Part shown: positions 25,239-33,567 of the stretch, piece by piece
Position numbering within the stretch: position 1 is the first letter of the stretch
Layout: each line of letters begins with the position of its first letter
NCBI RefSeq assembly: GCF_014648635.1
Contig: NZ_BMRM01000007.1
Coordinates: forward strand, 1 to 64,000
DNA length: 64,000 nucleotides
Direction: 5' to 3'
Origin: Streptomyces cinerochromogenes
GTDB taxonomy: Bacteria > Actinomycetota > Actinomycetes > Streptomycetales > Streptomycetaceae
Translations under genes and position numbers: made by a program
The notes under the pieces: model-generated
Told to the model about the DNA's origin: nothing
Database searches by the model: none
What the model saw: only the letters and a program-made list of their open reading frames with translations

Positions 25239-26530
25239 GGCTCGACACGTCGTCCGACCTGTCGCGCGCCTCGGCTTTACCGATCCGAAGAGGGCGACGC
25301 CAGTTGCTGGCGGCCTCCGCCGGCAATCTCGCCGAGTGGTACGACTGGCTCGCCTATGCCTATCTCTCCGCTTACTTCGCCGACCAGATATTTCCACCCG
25401 GCGGCGACCCGGTCGTCGCGACACTGAGCGCTTTCGCGGTGTTCGCGGTGGGTTTCGCCGCCCGTCCGGTCGGCGGACTCCTGATCGGTCTCCTCGCCGA
25501 CCGGCACGGACGCCGCGCGGCGATGGCGACGACGATCAGCCTGATGGGCGCCGGTCAGCTGGCGATGGCCCTGCTCCCCACCTACCAGCGGATCGGCGTC
25601 GCCTCGCCGGTCCTGCTCGTGGTCATCCGACTCCTGCAGGGGCTGTCCGTGGGCGGCGAGTCCACCGTCTCCGCGGTCTTCCTGGCCGAGTCCGCACCCG
25701 CCGGCAGACGCGGCCTGTACTCCAGCATCGGCTACGTCAGCGGCAACCTCGGACAGCTCCTGGCCTCGGGCGTCGCCGCCCTGCTCGCCGCTCAGCTGAC
25801 CACCGCGCAGATGCACTCCTGGGGCTGGCGCCTGGCCTTCGCGTTCGGCGCCGTCGCCTGCCTGGCGGGGCTCTGGATCCGGCACGGGACACAGGAGACC
25901 CACCAGCCCGCCCCGGAACCGGCCGACCGGCCCGGAGCCTTCGAGTTCCTGCGCAGCAATCCCCGCGAAGCGGCGCTGGTCGTCGGCATGACGCTCGGCG
26001 CGACCGTCGTCTTCTACACCTGGACCACCTTCCTGCCCACCTACGCCCGGCTCACCGTCGGCCTCGCCCCCGGCACCGCCCTGCTGGTCAGCACCCTCTC
26101 CCTGGCCTTCTTCACGGCGCTCCAGCCACTGGCGGGCATGCTCTCGGACCGGGTGGGCCGCAAGCCGCTGCTCATCGCGTTCGGAGCCGGGTTCACGGTG
26201 CTCACCGTTCCGCTGCTGGAGCTGCTCCGCGACTCCTTCTGGAGCCTGCTGCTGATCTCCTGCGCGGGCATGGTCCTGCTCACCGGCTACAGCGCGGTGA
26301 GCGGGGCGGTCATGGCCGAACTCTTTCCGGCCAGAGTGCGTTCGGCGGGCATCGGCCTGCCCTACGCGGTCACCGTCGCCGCCTTCGGCGGGACGGCCCC
26401 GTATCTGGCCACCACTCTCATCGACAGAAACCACGCGGACTGGTTCGCCTGGTACGTATCCGGACTCACCCTGATTTCCACGCTCGTATACGCCGGCATG
26501 CGCGAGACAAAGGGAGCCACGCTCACCTGA
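25235..26530 (+). CDS. MFS transporter of the metabolite:H+ symporter (MHS) type
   Basis: A 431-aa integral membrane protein with 12 predicted hydrophobic segments. The MHS hallmark is present near the N-terminus: ASAGNLAEWYDWLAYAYLS, followed by FARPVGGLLIGLLADRHGRR as the cytoplasmic loop 2-3 signature. LLQGLSVGGESTVSAVFLAE follows further on. A second LSDRVGRKPLL loop lies in the middle. Known members import or export organic acids such as proline/betaine, citrate, shikimate or alpha-ketoglutarate with protons; the substrate here cannot be told. It stands between the defence island and the regulator that opens the polyketide cluster, and may supply a precursor or may be unrelated to it. 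Confidence 0.82.
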   Translation: MRLDTSSDLSRASALPIRRGRRQLLAASAGNLAEWYDWLAYAYLSAYFADQIFPPGGDPVVATLSAFAVFAVGFAARPVGGLLIGLLADRHGRRAAMATTISLMGAGQLAMALLPTYQRIGVASPVLLVVIRLLQGLSVGGESTVSAVFLAESAPAGRRGLYSSIGYVSGNLGQLLASGVAALLAAQLTTAQMHSWGWRLAFAFGAVACLAGLWIRHGTQETHQPAPEPADRPGAFEFLRSNPREAALVVGMTLGATVVFYTWTTFLPTYARLTVGLAPGTALLVSTLSLAFFTALQPLAGMLSDRVGRKPLLIAFGAGFTVLTVPLLELLRDSFWSLLLISCAGMVLLTGYSAVSGAVMAELFPARVRSAGIGLPYAVTVAAFGGTAPYLATTLIDRNHADWFAWYVSGLTLISTLVYAGMRETKGATLT

Positions 26531-26550
26531 CGGCGGTGCCGGGCGATCTC

Positions 26551-26572
26551 GTCTGAACCGCGCGGTTCGGAC
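26551..26572. promoter_or_regulatory. 22-bp near-perfect palindrome before the orphan regulator
   Basis: GTCTGAACCGC followed directly by GCGGTTCGGAC: 11+11 bp with a single mismatch pair. It lies 21 nt after the transporter stop and 35 nt before the regulator start, so it can be either the transporter terminator or an (auto)regulatory operator. Confidence 0.5.
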
Positions 26573-26606
26573 GCTGCTCCTGTCTGTGACCTTCGGGGGG
26601 AACAAA

Positions 26607-27533
26607 GTGAACAGCTCTACTGCCGGAGCAAGGTCCACCGCGGGTGTGGTGCGCAAGGGGCGCCAGCAGGCGAACCGGCGTTCCCCGCACCTCACCGTGG
26701 CCCGTCTGTCCGAGCAGGAAATGATCGAGGTCGAGGCGTGCAATCCGTTTGACCGAGCTGCCGGTCACCAGAGGCTGTTCCGCGAGGTGGCCGCGCTGGC
26801 CGACCAGCGGTGGCGTGAATTGCGGGTGACGCCGCTGTCGAATCCCGCCGGAAACAACAGCGCCGCGAACGCTCCCTGGGTCAAGGCCCGCATTCTTCTC
26901 GCCGGAATACACGCCATCCCGCTCGCCGGCCTGCGCAGTGTGCTCGACGGGGCGCGTGGCGAGGGCCTTCAGGTGGTGGGCGCGGTGCGGGAACACGCGC
27001 ACGCGCTGTCCGAGGCGGGACGGTACCGGCCCGACCTGATCCTCCTCGGCGCCACCGACGACTTCGGCAAGGACCTCGCCCTGGCGCGCAGCCTGCGCCA
27101 GTCGCAGGACGCCGCGGACGCCCGGGTCGTCCTCCTGCGGCGGGTCGAGAACGCGGCCCAGGTGAGCCGCATGCTCAAGGCCGGGGTGAGCGGCGCCTTC
27201 CCGCTCGACCAGGACCCGCAGTGCGTCATCCGCGCACTGGCGATCGTCAGCGCCGGGGGGTCGATCTTCCTGCCGGCCCCCGTGGGCGAGGAGCACAGCG
27301 CCCCCGATCCGCTGGAGACGCAGGAACCGGCGGTGGACGACGCCCGCCTGACCGACCGCGAGCGCGACGTGCTGGCGCTGCTCGCCCGCGGACTGTCCAA
27401 CGCGGAGATCGGGCGGGAACTCTCCCTCTCCGTGCCCACCGTGAAGAAGCACCTGACCCAGGCCATGCGCAAGATCCGCCAGCCCGACCGGCTCCGGGCA
27501 GCGCTCTACGCGCACCGGCAGGGCCTGGGCTGA
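26607..27533 (+). CDS. Orphan NarL/LuxR-type regulator with degenerate receiver
   Basis: A 308-aa protein starting at the GTG at 26607, behind GGGGGGAA. An N-terminal arm of about 90 residues is not recognised. Residues about 94-215 follow the CheY-like pattern: ARILLAGIHAIPLAGLRSVLD, PDLILLGATDDFG, ARVVLLRRV, MLKAGVSGAF. The phospho-acceptor Asp position is Gly (LLG), the Ser/Thr switch position is Arg, and the conserved Lys region reads AFPLD. It therefore cannot be phosphorylated in the usual way. The C-terminus is a clear LuxR HTH: LTDRERDVLALLARGLSNAE ... LSVPTVKKHLTQAMRKIR. No sensor kinase is adjacent. Atypical regulators of this sort often control antibiotic clusters and may sense a ligand such as the end product; that is inference. 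It directly precedes the tailoring operon. Confidence 0.85.
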   Translation: MNSSTAGARSTAGVVRKGRQQANRRSPHLTVARLSEQEMIEVEACNPFDRAAGHQRLFREVAALADQRWRELRVTPLSNPAGNNSAANAPWVKARILLAGIHAIPLAGLRSVLDGARGEGLQVVGAVREHAHALSEAGRYRPDLILLGATDDFGKDLALARSLRQSQDAADARVVLLRRVENAAQVSRMLKAGVSGAFPLDQDPQCVIRALAIVSAGGSIFLPAPVGEEHSAPDPLETQEPAVDDARLTDRERDVLALLARGLSNAEIGRELSLSVPTVKKHLTQAMRKIRQPDRLRAALYAHRQGLG

Positions 27534-27900
27534 ACCGCCGGCGGCGCGCGCCGGGCGCCGGGGAGCCCCGGGACCACCCGCGGTCGCCGAAGGGACCAGG
27601 CCCGGCCCTCCCGGCCGCGGCCCCGCCCCGGCCCCGCGCCGGCGCGGCCCCCCGCCCCGGCGCGACGCCGGCCGGTGCGGCACGCCCTTGACCAGGGCCG
27701 CACACGCCACCCGTGCGGGCCCACCCCGCTCTCCCGTCCGCAGGGACCCCCCTCTTCCCCGCCTCTGGTAGGGCACGGGGGCATCCGAAGGTCACCCTCA
27801 CATGAGACGAAGGGAGGTTCTGGGGGACCGGGCCCGATTCCTAGCGTGGCCACAGGCCGGCTGCCCGAAGCCGGCCCGCATTCAGCAGAGGGAGAAGTTG
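27534..27900. other. 367-nt GC-rich intergenic region before the tailoring operon
   Basis: No gene seen; the frames lack recognisable domains. The stretch 27590-27700 is extremely GC-rich. A weak promoter-like pair, TTCTGG (27818-27823) and TAGCGT (27842-27847) with an 18-nt spacer, lies about 55 nt before the first gene of the operon and could be its promoter. Confidence 0.4.
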
Positions 27901-28692
27901 ATGAGTGCAGCGGCCAAAGGGGCGACGGCTGTGGACCCGGCCCCGGGCCCCGCGGCACCCCTGTCCGTCGACTCCGGCAGCGGGCCCCGCGCGTCCGCCG
28001 GACACAGCAGCGAGCGCGTCACCGCCCCGCGGCGCCCGGCCGGGTCGGTCATCGCCGGGATGTCCGACGCCGAGCGCGCGGCACTGTGGCGACAGCGGTT
28101 GCACGAGGCCGAAGCCGGACTCACCCGGTTCCTGGTGTCCCGCGGCGGCGACGCCGACCTGGAAGCCTGGTTCGGCCTCCAGGCCGAGCTGTTCGCGGAC
28201 CTGCCCCTGTCCTCCCCGGACATGCCGTCCGAGTGGCAGCGGGTCTTCTTCCGCGGCCAGGCCCTGATGGAGCGGTTCCTGATCTCCCGGTACGGCGAGG
28301 AGATCCTCGCCGAGTGGGCCGCCTCCAACGCCGAGGTGCACCGCACGGTCGAACCCGACTTCGGCCGTGGCGCCGCGGACCCCATCCGGCGCATCGCCCG
28401 CCAGGCCGAACTGTACGGCTCGGACTACGAGCTGGACCTGCCCCCGGGCCCCGGGCCCGCCATCACCGCGGCCCTGGCCATCACGCACTGCGGGATCTGG
28501 GACTACCGGGAGAAGGCCAGGAGCAACGGGGTGCGCCTCACGCTCGCCTCGCCGTGCACCTACTGCACGCACGCCATGTCGGCCAACGTCCGCGCCAAGG
28601 GCTACGACGTCTCCTACGAACTGCGCCAGGACGGCGACGGACACGGATGCCACTGGCGGGCCACCGCCCCGAACACCGCTCAGGAGGCGTGA
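27901..28692 (+). CDS. Unknown cluster protein with CxYC motif (possibly ATC-hydrolase-like)
   Basis: A 263-aa soluble protein. The ATG at 27901 has AGAGGGAGAAG upstream; an earlier ATG at 27802 lacks a site. The first about 50 residues are Ala/Pro-rich and probably disordered. A helical middle follows (SEWQRVFFRGQALMERFLI). The C-terminal third is cysteine-bearing: ITHCGIWDYREKARSNGVRL, ASPCTYCTHAMSANV, then DGDGHGCHWRA. The end, with small residues, a Cys and an aromatic-basic tail, is reminiscent of proteins annotated as L-2-amino-thiazoline-4-carboxylate hydrolase-like, but this is a weak impression. The Cys-rich part could bind metal. It is coupled to the amidotransferase gene (TGATG overlap), so it likely serves the same tailoring step, for example cyclisation or amide handling. 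Function not recognised. Confidence 0.55.
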   Translation: MSAAAKGATAVDPAPGPAAPLSVDSGSGPRASAGHSSERVTAPRRPAGSVIAGMSDAERAALWRQRLHEAEAGLTRFLVSRGGDADLEAWFGLQAELFADLPLSSPDMPSEWQRVFFRGQALMERFLISRYGEEILAEWAASNAEVHRTVEPDFGRGAADPIRRIARQAELYGSDYELDLPPGPGPAITAALAITHCGIWDYREKARSNGVRLTLASPCTYCTHAMSANVRAKGYDVSYELRQDGDGHGCHWRATAPNTAQEA

Positions 28693-30533
28693 TGTGCGGC
28701 ATCACGGGCTGGGTCGACTGGGAGCGTGACCTGCGCGGCCGGGAGCACACCGTGCGCGCCATGACCGACACCCTGGCCTGCCGGGGACCCGACGACGGCG
28801 GCACCTGGCTGTCCGCCCGCGCCGCGCTCGGACACCGCAGGCTGGCCGTGATCGACCTGGCCGGCGGCACCCAGCCGCTGACCGACGCCGGCGACGAGCA
28901 GGCACCGCGGGCGGTCCTGTCGTACAACGGCGAGCTGTACAACTACCGGGAGCTGCGCGCCGAACTCCGCTCCCTGGGGCACGCCTTCCGCACGGAGTCG
29001 GACACCGAGGTCGTCCTGCGCGCCCACCTCCAGTGGGGCGCGGCGGCACCCGAGCACCTCAACGGCATCTACGCCTACGCGCTGTGGGACGCCCGAGACC
29101 AGGAACTCCTGCTGGTGCGCGACCGGCTCGGTGTCAAACCCCTCTACTACCACGGGTACGCCGACGGCCTCCTCTTCGGCTCCGAGCCCAAAGCGGTCCT
29201 CGCCCACCCGGAGTTCCGCGCCGAACTCGACGCGGAAGGCATCGCCGAGCTGTTCGCGCTGCCCGCGGCCCCCACGCCCGGGCACGGACTGTTCCGCGGA
29301 ATGCGCGAGGTGCGCCCCGGGCACGTCCTGCGGGTCACCCGCGCCGCCACCCGCGAGGTGCGCTACTGGCAGCTGACCTCCGCGGCACACGAGGACGACG
29401 CGGCGGCCACCACCGCACGGATCCGGGAGCTGCTCACGGACACCGTGGAACGCCAGCTGCTGAGCGACGTACCGCTGTGCACCCTGCTGTCCGGGGGCGT
29501 CGACTCCAGCGCCATCACCGCCCTCGCGGCGCTCGCCCGGGAGCGCGACGGCCACGACAAGATCGACACCTTCTCGGTGGACTTCCCCGGCAGCGCCACC
29601 GCCCTGCGCCCCGACACATGGCGCACCACCCACGACGCGCCGTACGTCCAGGCCGTCGTCGACCACGTCGGCAGCCGGCACACCCGCGTCGTCGTCCCCG
29701 ACGACGATCTGCTGGACGCCAGGGACATGGTGCTGCGCGCCCGCGACCGGCCCGGCTGGGGCGAGATGGACGCGTCCCTGTACCTGCTGTTCCGCGAGGT
29801 CCGGCGGCAGTCGACGGTCGCGCTCTCCGGCGAGGCGGCCGACGAGGTCTTCGGCGGCTACCCCTACTTCCACGCCACCGAAGCCGTCGCCGCCGCCACC
29901 TTCCCCTGGCTGCACGGCCGCGAGACGCCCGCCGCGCTGCTGCGGCCCGATGTGCGGGCCGCGGTCCGGCCGGAGGAGTACACCGCCGAGCAGTACCGCG
30001 ACGCGCTGGCCGGGACCCCGGAACTCGCCGGCGAGGAGGGCGCACAGCGACGCCTGCGCCAGGTCGGCCACCTCGCCCTCACCCGCTGGCTGCCGCCGCT
30101 GCTCGACCGCGTCGACCGGGTCAGCATGGCGGTGGGGCTGGAGGTGCGGGTGCCGTTCTGCGACCACCGGCTGGTGGAGTACGCGTGGAACATCCCGTGG
30201 GAGACGAAGTCGCTCGGCCGCACCCCGAAGGGAGTGCTGCGCGAGTCCGTGCGGGACCTGCTGCCCGCCCAGGTGGTGGACCGGCCCAAGAGCGGCTACC
30301 CCTCCACCCCCGCCGTCCGGTACACCGAGGTGCTCACCGCCCGGATGCACGAACTGCTCGCCGACCCCGGAGCCCCGGTCTTCGACCTGGTCGACAGGGA
30401 CCGGGTGCGCGACGCCGTCCGGGACGGGCGGCCGCTGCCGAGCCCGCGCACCGCGCCCAACCCCGTCGGCGGCCTGGACCACCTGCTCCAGGTCGACGAA
30501 TGGCTGCGCGCCTACAAGGTGGTGCTGCGATGA
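28692..30533 (+). CDS. Glutamine-dependent asparagine synthetase-like amidotransferase
   Basis: A 613-aa protein of normal AsnB length. After Met removal the N-terminal Cys of MCGITGW is the glutaminase nucleophile. RGPDDGG, LSYNGELYNYRELR and DTEVVL build the class II amidotransferase site. The synthetase half carries the ATP pyrophosphatase loop LLSGGVDSSAI (about aa 268), LSGEAADEVFGGYPYF, and VPFCDHRLVEYAW. It should activate a carboxylate as an acyl-adenylate and transfer ammonia. In polyketide clusters such enzymes amidate a chain or a starter (OxyD of oxytetracycline, PieD of piericidin). Its place between the unknown CxYC protein and the flavin enzymes, with overlaps on both sides (TGATG and ATGA), points to a dedicated tailoring role rather than asparagine supply. 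The substrate is inferred only. Confidence 0.88.
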   Translation: MCGITGWVDWERDLRGREHTVRAMTDTLACRGPDDGGTWLSARAALGHRRLAVIDLAGGTQPLTDAGDEQAPRAVLSYNGELYNYRELRAELRSLGHAFRTESDTEVVLRAHLQWGAAAPEHLNGIYAYALWDARDQELLLVRDRLGVKPLYYHGYADGLLFGSEPKAVLAHPEFRAELDAEGIAELFALPAAPTPGHGLFRGMREVRPGHVLRVTRAATREVRYWQLTSAAHEDDAAATTARIRELLTDTVERQLLSDVPLCTLLSGGVDSSAITALAALARERDGHDKIDTFSVDFPGSATALRPDTWRTTHDAPYVQAVVDHVGSRHTRVVVPDDDLLDARDMVLRARDRPGWGEMDASLYLLFREVRRQSTVALSGEAADEVFGGYPYFHATEAVAAATFPWLHGRETPAALLRPDVRAAVRPEEYTAEQYRDALAGTPELAGEEGAQRRLRQVGHLALTRWLPPLLDRVDRVSMAVGLEVRVPFCDHRLVEYAWNIPWETKSLGRTPKGVLRESVRDLLPAQVVDRPKSGYPSTPAVRYTEVLTARMHELLADPGAPVFDLVDRDRVRDAVRDGRPLPSPRTAPNPVGGLDHLLQVDEWLRAYKVVLR

Positions 30534-31099
30534 CCGCGCCGGCCGGACAGCCGCGGGCGATCCACCCCGACGCCCTCCGCAAGGCCGCCCGCTGCTGCGC
30601 CACCGGGGTGGCCGTCCTCACCACGCGGCAGGGCGAGGACCTCTTCGCCAAGACCGTGTCCTCGTTCGTCACCCTGTCGATGGACCCCCCGCTGATCAGC
30701 GTCGCCGTCGGCAGGCACAGCCCGCTGGTCCAGGCCGCCCGGGACACCGGCCGGCTGGCCGTCTGCGTGCTGCGTGTCGGCCAGGAGCAGCTCTCGCAGC
30801 GCTTCGCGACCCCGGGAGCGGGCCGGGCCACCGGCGCCTTCGCCGAGGTCCGCACCCGCACCGAGGTCACCGGAGCGCCCGTCCTGGACGACTGCCTGAC
30901 CTGGTTCGACTGCCGGCTGCACACCGTCCTGCCGGGCGGCGACCACAGCATCCTCATCGGCATGCCCGTCGCGGTGGCCTGCTCGGAGGGCGAGCCGCTC
31001 CTCTACCACGAGGGCGGCTACCACGCTCCGGCCCCCCTCACCGCCCCGTCAGCCCCGCGCCCCCACCGGGCGCCCACGGCATCTGGAGTACGCACATGA
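30530..31099 (+). CDS. HpaC-type flavin reductase
   Basis: A 189-aa protein of the short flavin reductase family. It shows the typical opening (ALRKAARCCATGVAVLTT), the SSFVTLSMDPPLISVAVGR segment, which lines the flavin site in the family, and a final GDHSILIGMPVAVACSEGEPLLYHEGGY. It makes free reduced FAD or FMN with NAD(P)H and passes it to a partner oxygenase. The partner is almost certainly the HpaB-type monooxygenase encoded next, since the two genes overlap (ATGA at 31096-31099). The upstream overlap with the amidotransferase gene (ATGA at 30530-30533) puts it in the same operon. The Pro-rich last 20 residues are probably a flexible tail. Confidence 0.88.
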   Translation: MTAPAGQPRAIHPDALRKAARCCATGVAVLTTRQGEDLFAKTVSSFVTLSMDPPLISVAVGRHSPLVQAARDTGRLAVCVLRVGQEQLSQRFATPGAGRATGAFAEVRTRTEVTGAPVLDDCLTWFDCRLHTVLPGGDHSILIGMPVAVACSEGEPLLYHEGGYHAPAPLTAPSAPRPHRAPTASGVRT

Positions 31100-32607
31100 G
31101 CAAAACGGCCACCACCGACCCGGGCAAGGGCCACCTCGGGGTGCGGACCGGCGACGCCTATCGCGCCAGCCTGGACGACGGGCGCGAACTCTACCTCGAC
31201 GGCAAGCGCATCACCGACCCCGCGAACCACCCCGCGTTCAAGCCCTCCGTCGACGAACTCGCCCGCCTCTTCGACCTGCAGCACGACCCCGAGCACGCCC
31301 CCCTGATGACGTGGAAGGACCCGGACAGCGGCCTCACCCTGGGCCGCGCCTACCAGCCGACCCGCACCCTGGAGGACCTGCGCGCCCAGCGCCGCAGCGC
31401 GGAGCTGTGGCTGCGGGAGAGCATGGGCCAGCACGGCCGGTCCCCGGCGTTCATGTCGAGCATCGCCCTCGGCCTGTACGACTTCCGCCACCGGCTCGAG
31501 CGCAACCAGGCCGGCTTCGGCGCCAACGCCGAGGCCTGGTACCGCCACTGCGCCACCCACGACCTGGTCCTGACCCACGCCCTGGGCGATCCGCAGATCG
31601 ACCGGTCCGCGGACCCCGTGGACGACCCCGACCTCGCCCTGCGCGTCGTGGAGGAGAACGACAGGGGCATCGTGGTCCGCGGCGCCAAGCAGCTGACCAC
31701 GCTGGCACCCACCGCGCACGAGGTGCTCGTCTACCTGTCCGCCTCCTTCACGCAGCGCAGCGCCGAGCAGTTCGTCGTCTGGTGCGCCCTGCCGCTGAAC
31801 ACCCCGGGCCTGATCACGCTGTGCCGGGAGCCGTTCGGAGCCGAGCCGTGGGGCCACGCCCATCCGCTCGCCGGCCGCTTCGACGAGCAGGACGCCATGC
31901 TGTTCTTCGACGACGTCCTGGTGCCCTGGGACCGCGTCTTCCTGCTGCGCGACGGCGCCCTGGCCCGGACCGGACTGGGCCGGATCAACGCCTGGAGCGC
32001 GTACATCGGCCACATCCGCTACCGCGAGCGGCTGCGCACGCTCCTCGCCACGGCCACGATGCTCGCCGAGGCCATCGGCGTCGACGGGTTCCGCAACGTC
32101 CAGGAAGAGCTGGGCAAGCTGGCCACCTACACCGAGATGACGGAGTACTTCATCGACGCGGCGGAGGCCCGGGCCACCGTCACCGACAGCGGCCTGCTGG
32201 CGCCCGGCGACACCGCCGCCAGCCGCGTGTGGTCCGCGGAGGTCGCGGCGAGCGCCGTGGCCGTCGTCCGGAACATCGGCTCGGCCGGCGTCCTGATGCA
32301 GCCCACCGAGAACGACCTGGGCAACGAGCGGCTCCGCCCGCTCCTCGACCGCTACATGCGCGGCAAGAACATCCCGGCGGACAAGAAGTCGCGGCTCTTC
32401 CGGCTCGCCTGGGACCTGACGGGGGACAGTTTCGGCCAGCGTCAGGACCTGTACGAGTACGTGCACCGCGGCGACCTGGCCCGCAACCGGATCAACATCT
32501 TCAAGCGCCAGGACCAGACCGAGATCCGGGGCCGCCTGGAGCGGCTGATCTCCGGCCCGGCCGGCCCCGCCACCACCGCAGACACCCCGGAAGGCGAGCG
32601 TTCGTGA
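31096..32607 (+). CDS. HpaB-family FADH2-dependent monooxygenase
   Basis: A 503-aa protein of the 4-hydroxyphenylacetate 3-hydroxylase family, with the usual length. It shows the N-terminal TGDAYRASLDDGRELYLDGK, the flavin-site region GIVVRGAKQLTTLAPTAHE, FFDDVLVPWDRVFLLRD, and the C-terminal YMRGKNIPADKKSRLFRLAWD with RQDLYEYVHRGD. Such group D monooxygenases use reduced flavin from a separate reductase (the preceding gene) and O2 to hydroxylate phenols or similar rings, sometimes carrier-bound (SgcC) or a pyridone ring (PieE of piericidin, as recalled). No sign of damage. It is coupled at both ends (ATGA and GTGA). The substrate is probably the ring or aromatic group made by the polyketide pathway; that is inference. 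Confidence 0.88.
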   Translation: MSKTATTDPGKGHLGVRTGDAYRASLDDGRELYLDGKRITDPANHPAFKPSVDELARLFDLQHDPEHAPLMTWKDPDSGLTLGRAYQPTRTLEDLRAQRRSAELWLRESMGQHGRSPAFMSSIALGLYDFRHRLERNQAGFGANAEAWYRHCATHDLVLTHALGDPQIDRSADPVDDPDLALRVVEENDRGIVVRGAKQLTTLAPTAHEVLVYLSASFTQRSAEQFVVWCALPLNTPGLITLCREPFGAEPWGHAHPLAGRFDEQDAMLFFDDVLVPWDRVFLLRDGALARTGLGRINAWSAYIGHIRYRERLRTLLATATMLAEAIGVDGFRNVQEELGKLATYTEMTEYFIDAAEARATVTDSGLLAPGDTAASRVWSAEVAASAVAVVRNIGSAGVLMQPTENDLGNERLRPLLDRYMRGKNIPADKKSRLFRLAWDLTGDSFGQRQDLYEYVHRGDLARNRINIFKRQDQTEIRGRLERLISGPAGPATTADTPEGERS

Positions 32608-33449
32608 CCAGTTCCGCAGTGGAGATACAGGCCAGCACCCTCGCCGGGTACGCCGACGCCAGCCGGCTGCGCCAGGCCAACGACCAGGACTGGGTGCTCG
32701 GCCAGGCGCCGGCCGCGCCCCGGGTCCACGTCGACCTCGGCAGCGGGATCGGACAGCTGCTGGAGACCACCCTGGAGCGCTGCCCGTCCCTGCAGCGGGC
32801 GGTGGGCCTGGAGCAGTCCGAGCACCGCCTGCGCGAGGCCGCCGACCGGCTGCGCCGCTTCGGCGACCGGGTACGTCTGCGGCAGGCCGACCTGACCAGG
32901 CCGGAACCGCTGGAGATCTCGCCCGACCTGGTCACCATGACGTCGGTGCTGCACTGGCTCCACCCCGTCGAGGAGCGGATCTTCGCCTGGGTGGGGCAGC
33001 ACCTGGCCCCGGGCGGCACGTTCCTGCTGACCACGTACCACCCGGCGCGTGACGAACACGGCCTGGGCGGCGAGGACGACATCGTGCGCGAGGCCCTGGT
33101 CGCCCTCGGTACCGACCGCGCACTCGTCCCCCGGCTGTTCGCCGAGCACGACGTCCTGCCCATCGCCACCCGCACCCGCGACGCCGAGGGGCTGCACCGG
33201 CTCCTGGAGCAGCGGCTGCGGGTCGCCGCGACCGCTGACCGCGACGCCGTCGTCCAGGTCGGCAGCGCGGCGGAGTACGAACACTTCCACGCCGCGACCT
33301 TCGGCGACTACTACAGCCGGATGGTCGAACCCGGGCTCCGCGCCGACTTCTTCCGCGCCGTCGGCGAGGCCGCGTGGCGGCGCCAGCGGGAACGCGGGCA
33401 TGTGAGCAGCATGCCGGTCCGGCTGTGGAAGACGACCACCCGCGGCTGA
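32604..33449 (+). CDS. SAM-dependent class I methyltransferase
   Basis: A 281-aa protein with a GTG start at 32604 overlapping the monooxygenase stop (GTGA). Motif I VHVDLGSGIGQLLE (about aa 42) binds SAM, GLEQSE is the acidic end of strand 2, RLRQADLTRPEP is motif II, and VTMTSVLHWLHPVEERIF with LAPGGTFLLTTYHPA marks motifs III and IV (about aa 110-145). It looks like a small-molecule methyltransferase. As the last gene of the tailoring operon, it may O-methylate the hydroxyl placed by the monooxygenase, as in pyridinol antibiotics, but N- or C-methylation is not excluded. A strong terminator follows. Confidence 0.82.
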   Translation: MTSSAVEIQASTLAGYADASRLRQANDQDWVLGQAPAAPRVHVDLGSGIGQLLETTLERCPSLQRAVGLEQSEHRLREAADRLRRFGDRVRLRQADLTRPEPLEISPDLVTMTSVLHWLHPVEERIFAWVGQHLAPGGTFLLTTYHPARDEHGLGGEDDIVREALVALGTDRALVPRLFAEHDVLPIATRTRDAEGLHRLLEQRLRVAATADRDAVVQVGSAAEYEHFHAATFGDYYSRMVEPGLRADFFRAVGEAAWRRQRERGHVSSMPVRLWKTTTRG

Positions 33450-33472
33450 ACCGCCGCACCCAGCCGCCGAAC

Positions 33473-33510
33473 GGCCCGGCCGGTCTCCGACGAAGGAGTC
33501 CGGCCGGGCC
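33473..33510 (+). terminator. Terminator of the tailoring operon
   Basis: GGCCCGGCCGG (33473-33483) pairs perfectly with CCGGCCGGGCC (33500-33510); an inner CTCC/GGAG pair extends the stem. It lies 23 nt after the methyltransferase stop and is followed by a short CTTTC. Confidence 0.85.
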
Positions 33511-33567
33511 CTTTCGGCGCGGTCTATCATGGCCGGGCCCTCATGGCCCGCGTAAGGAGACACACAC

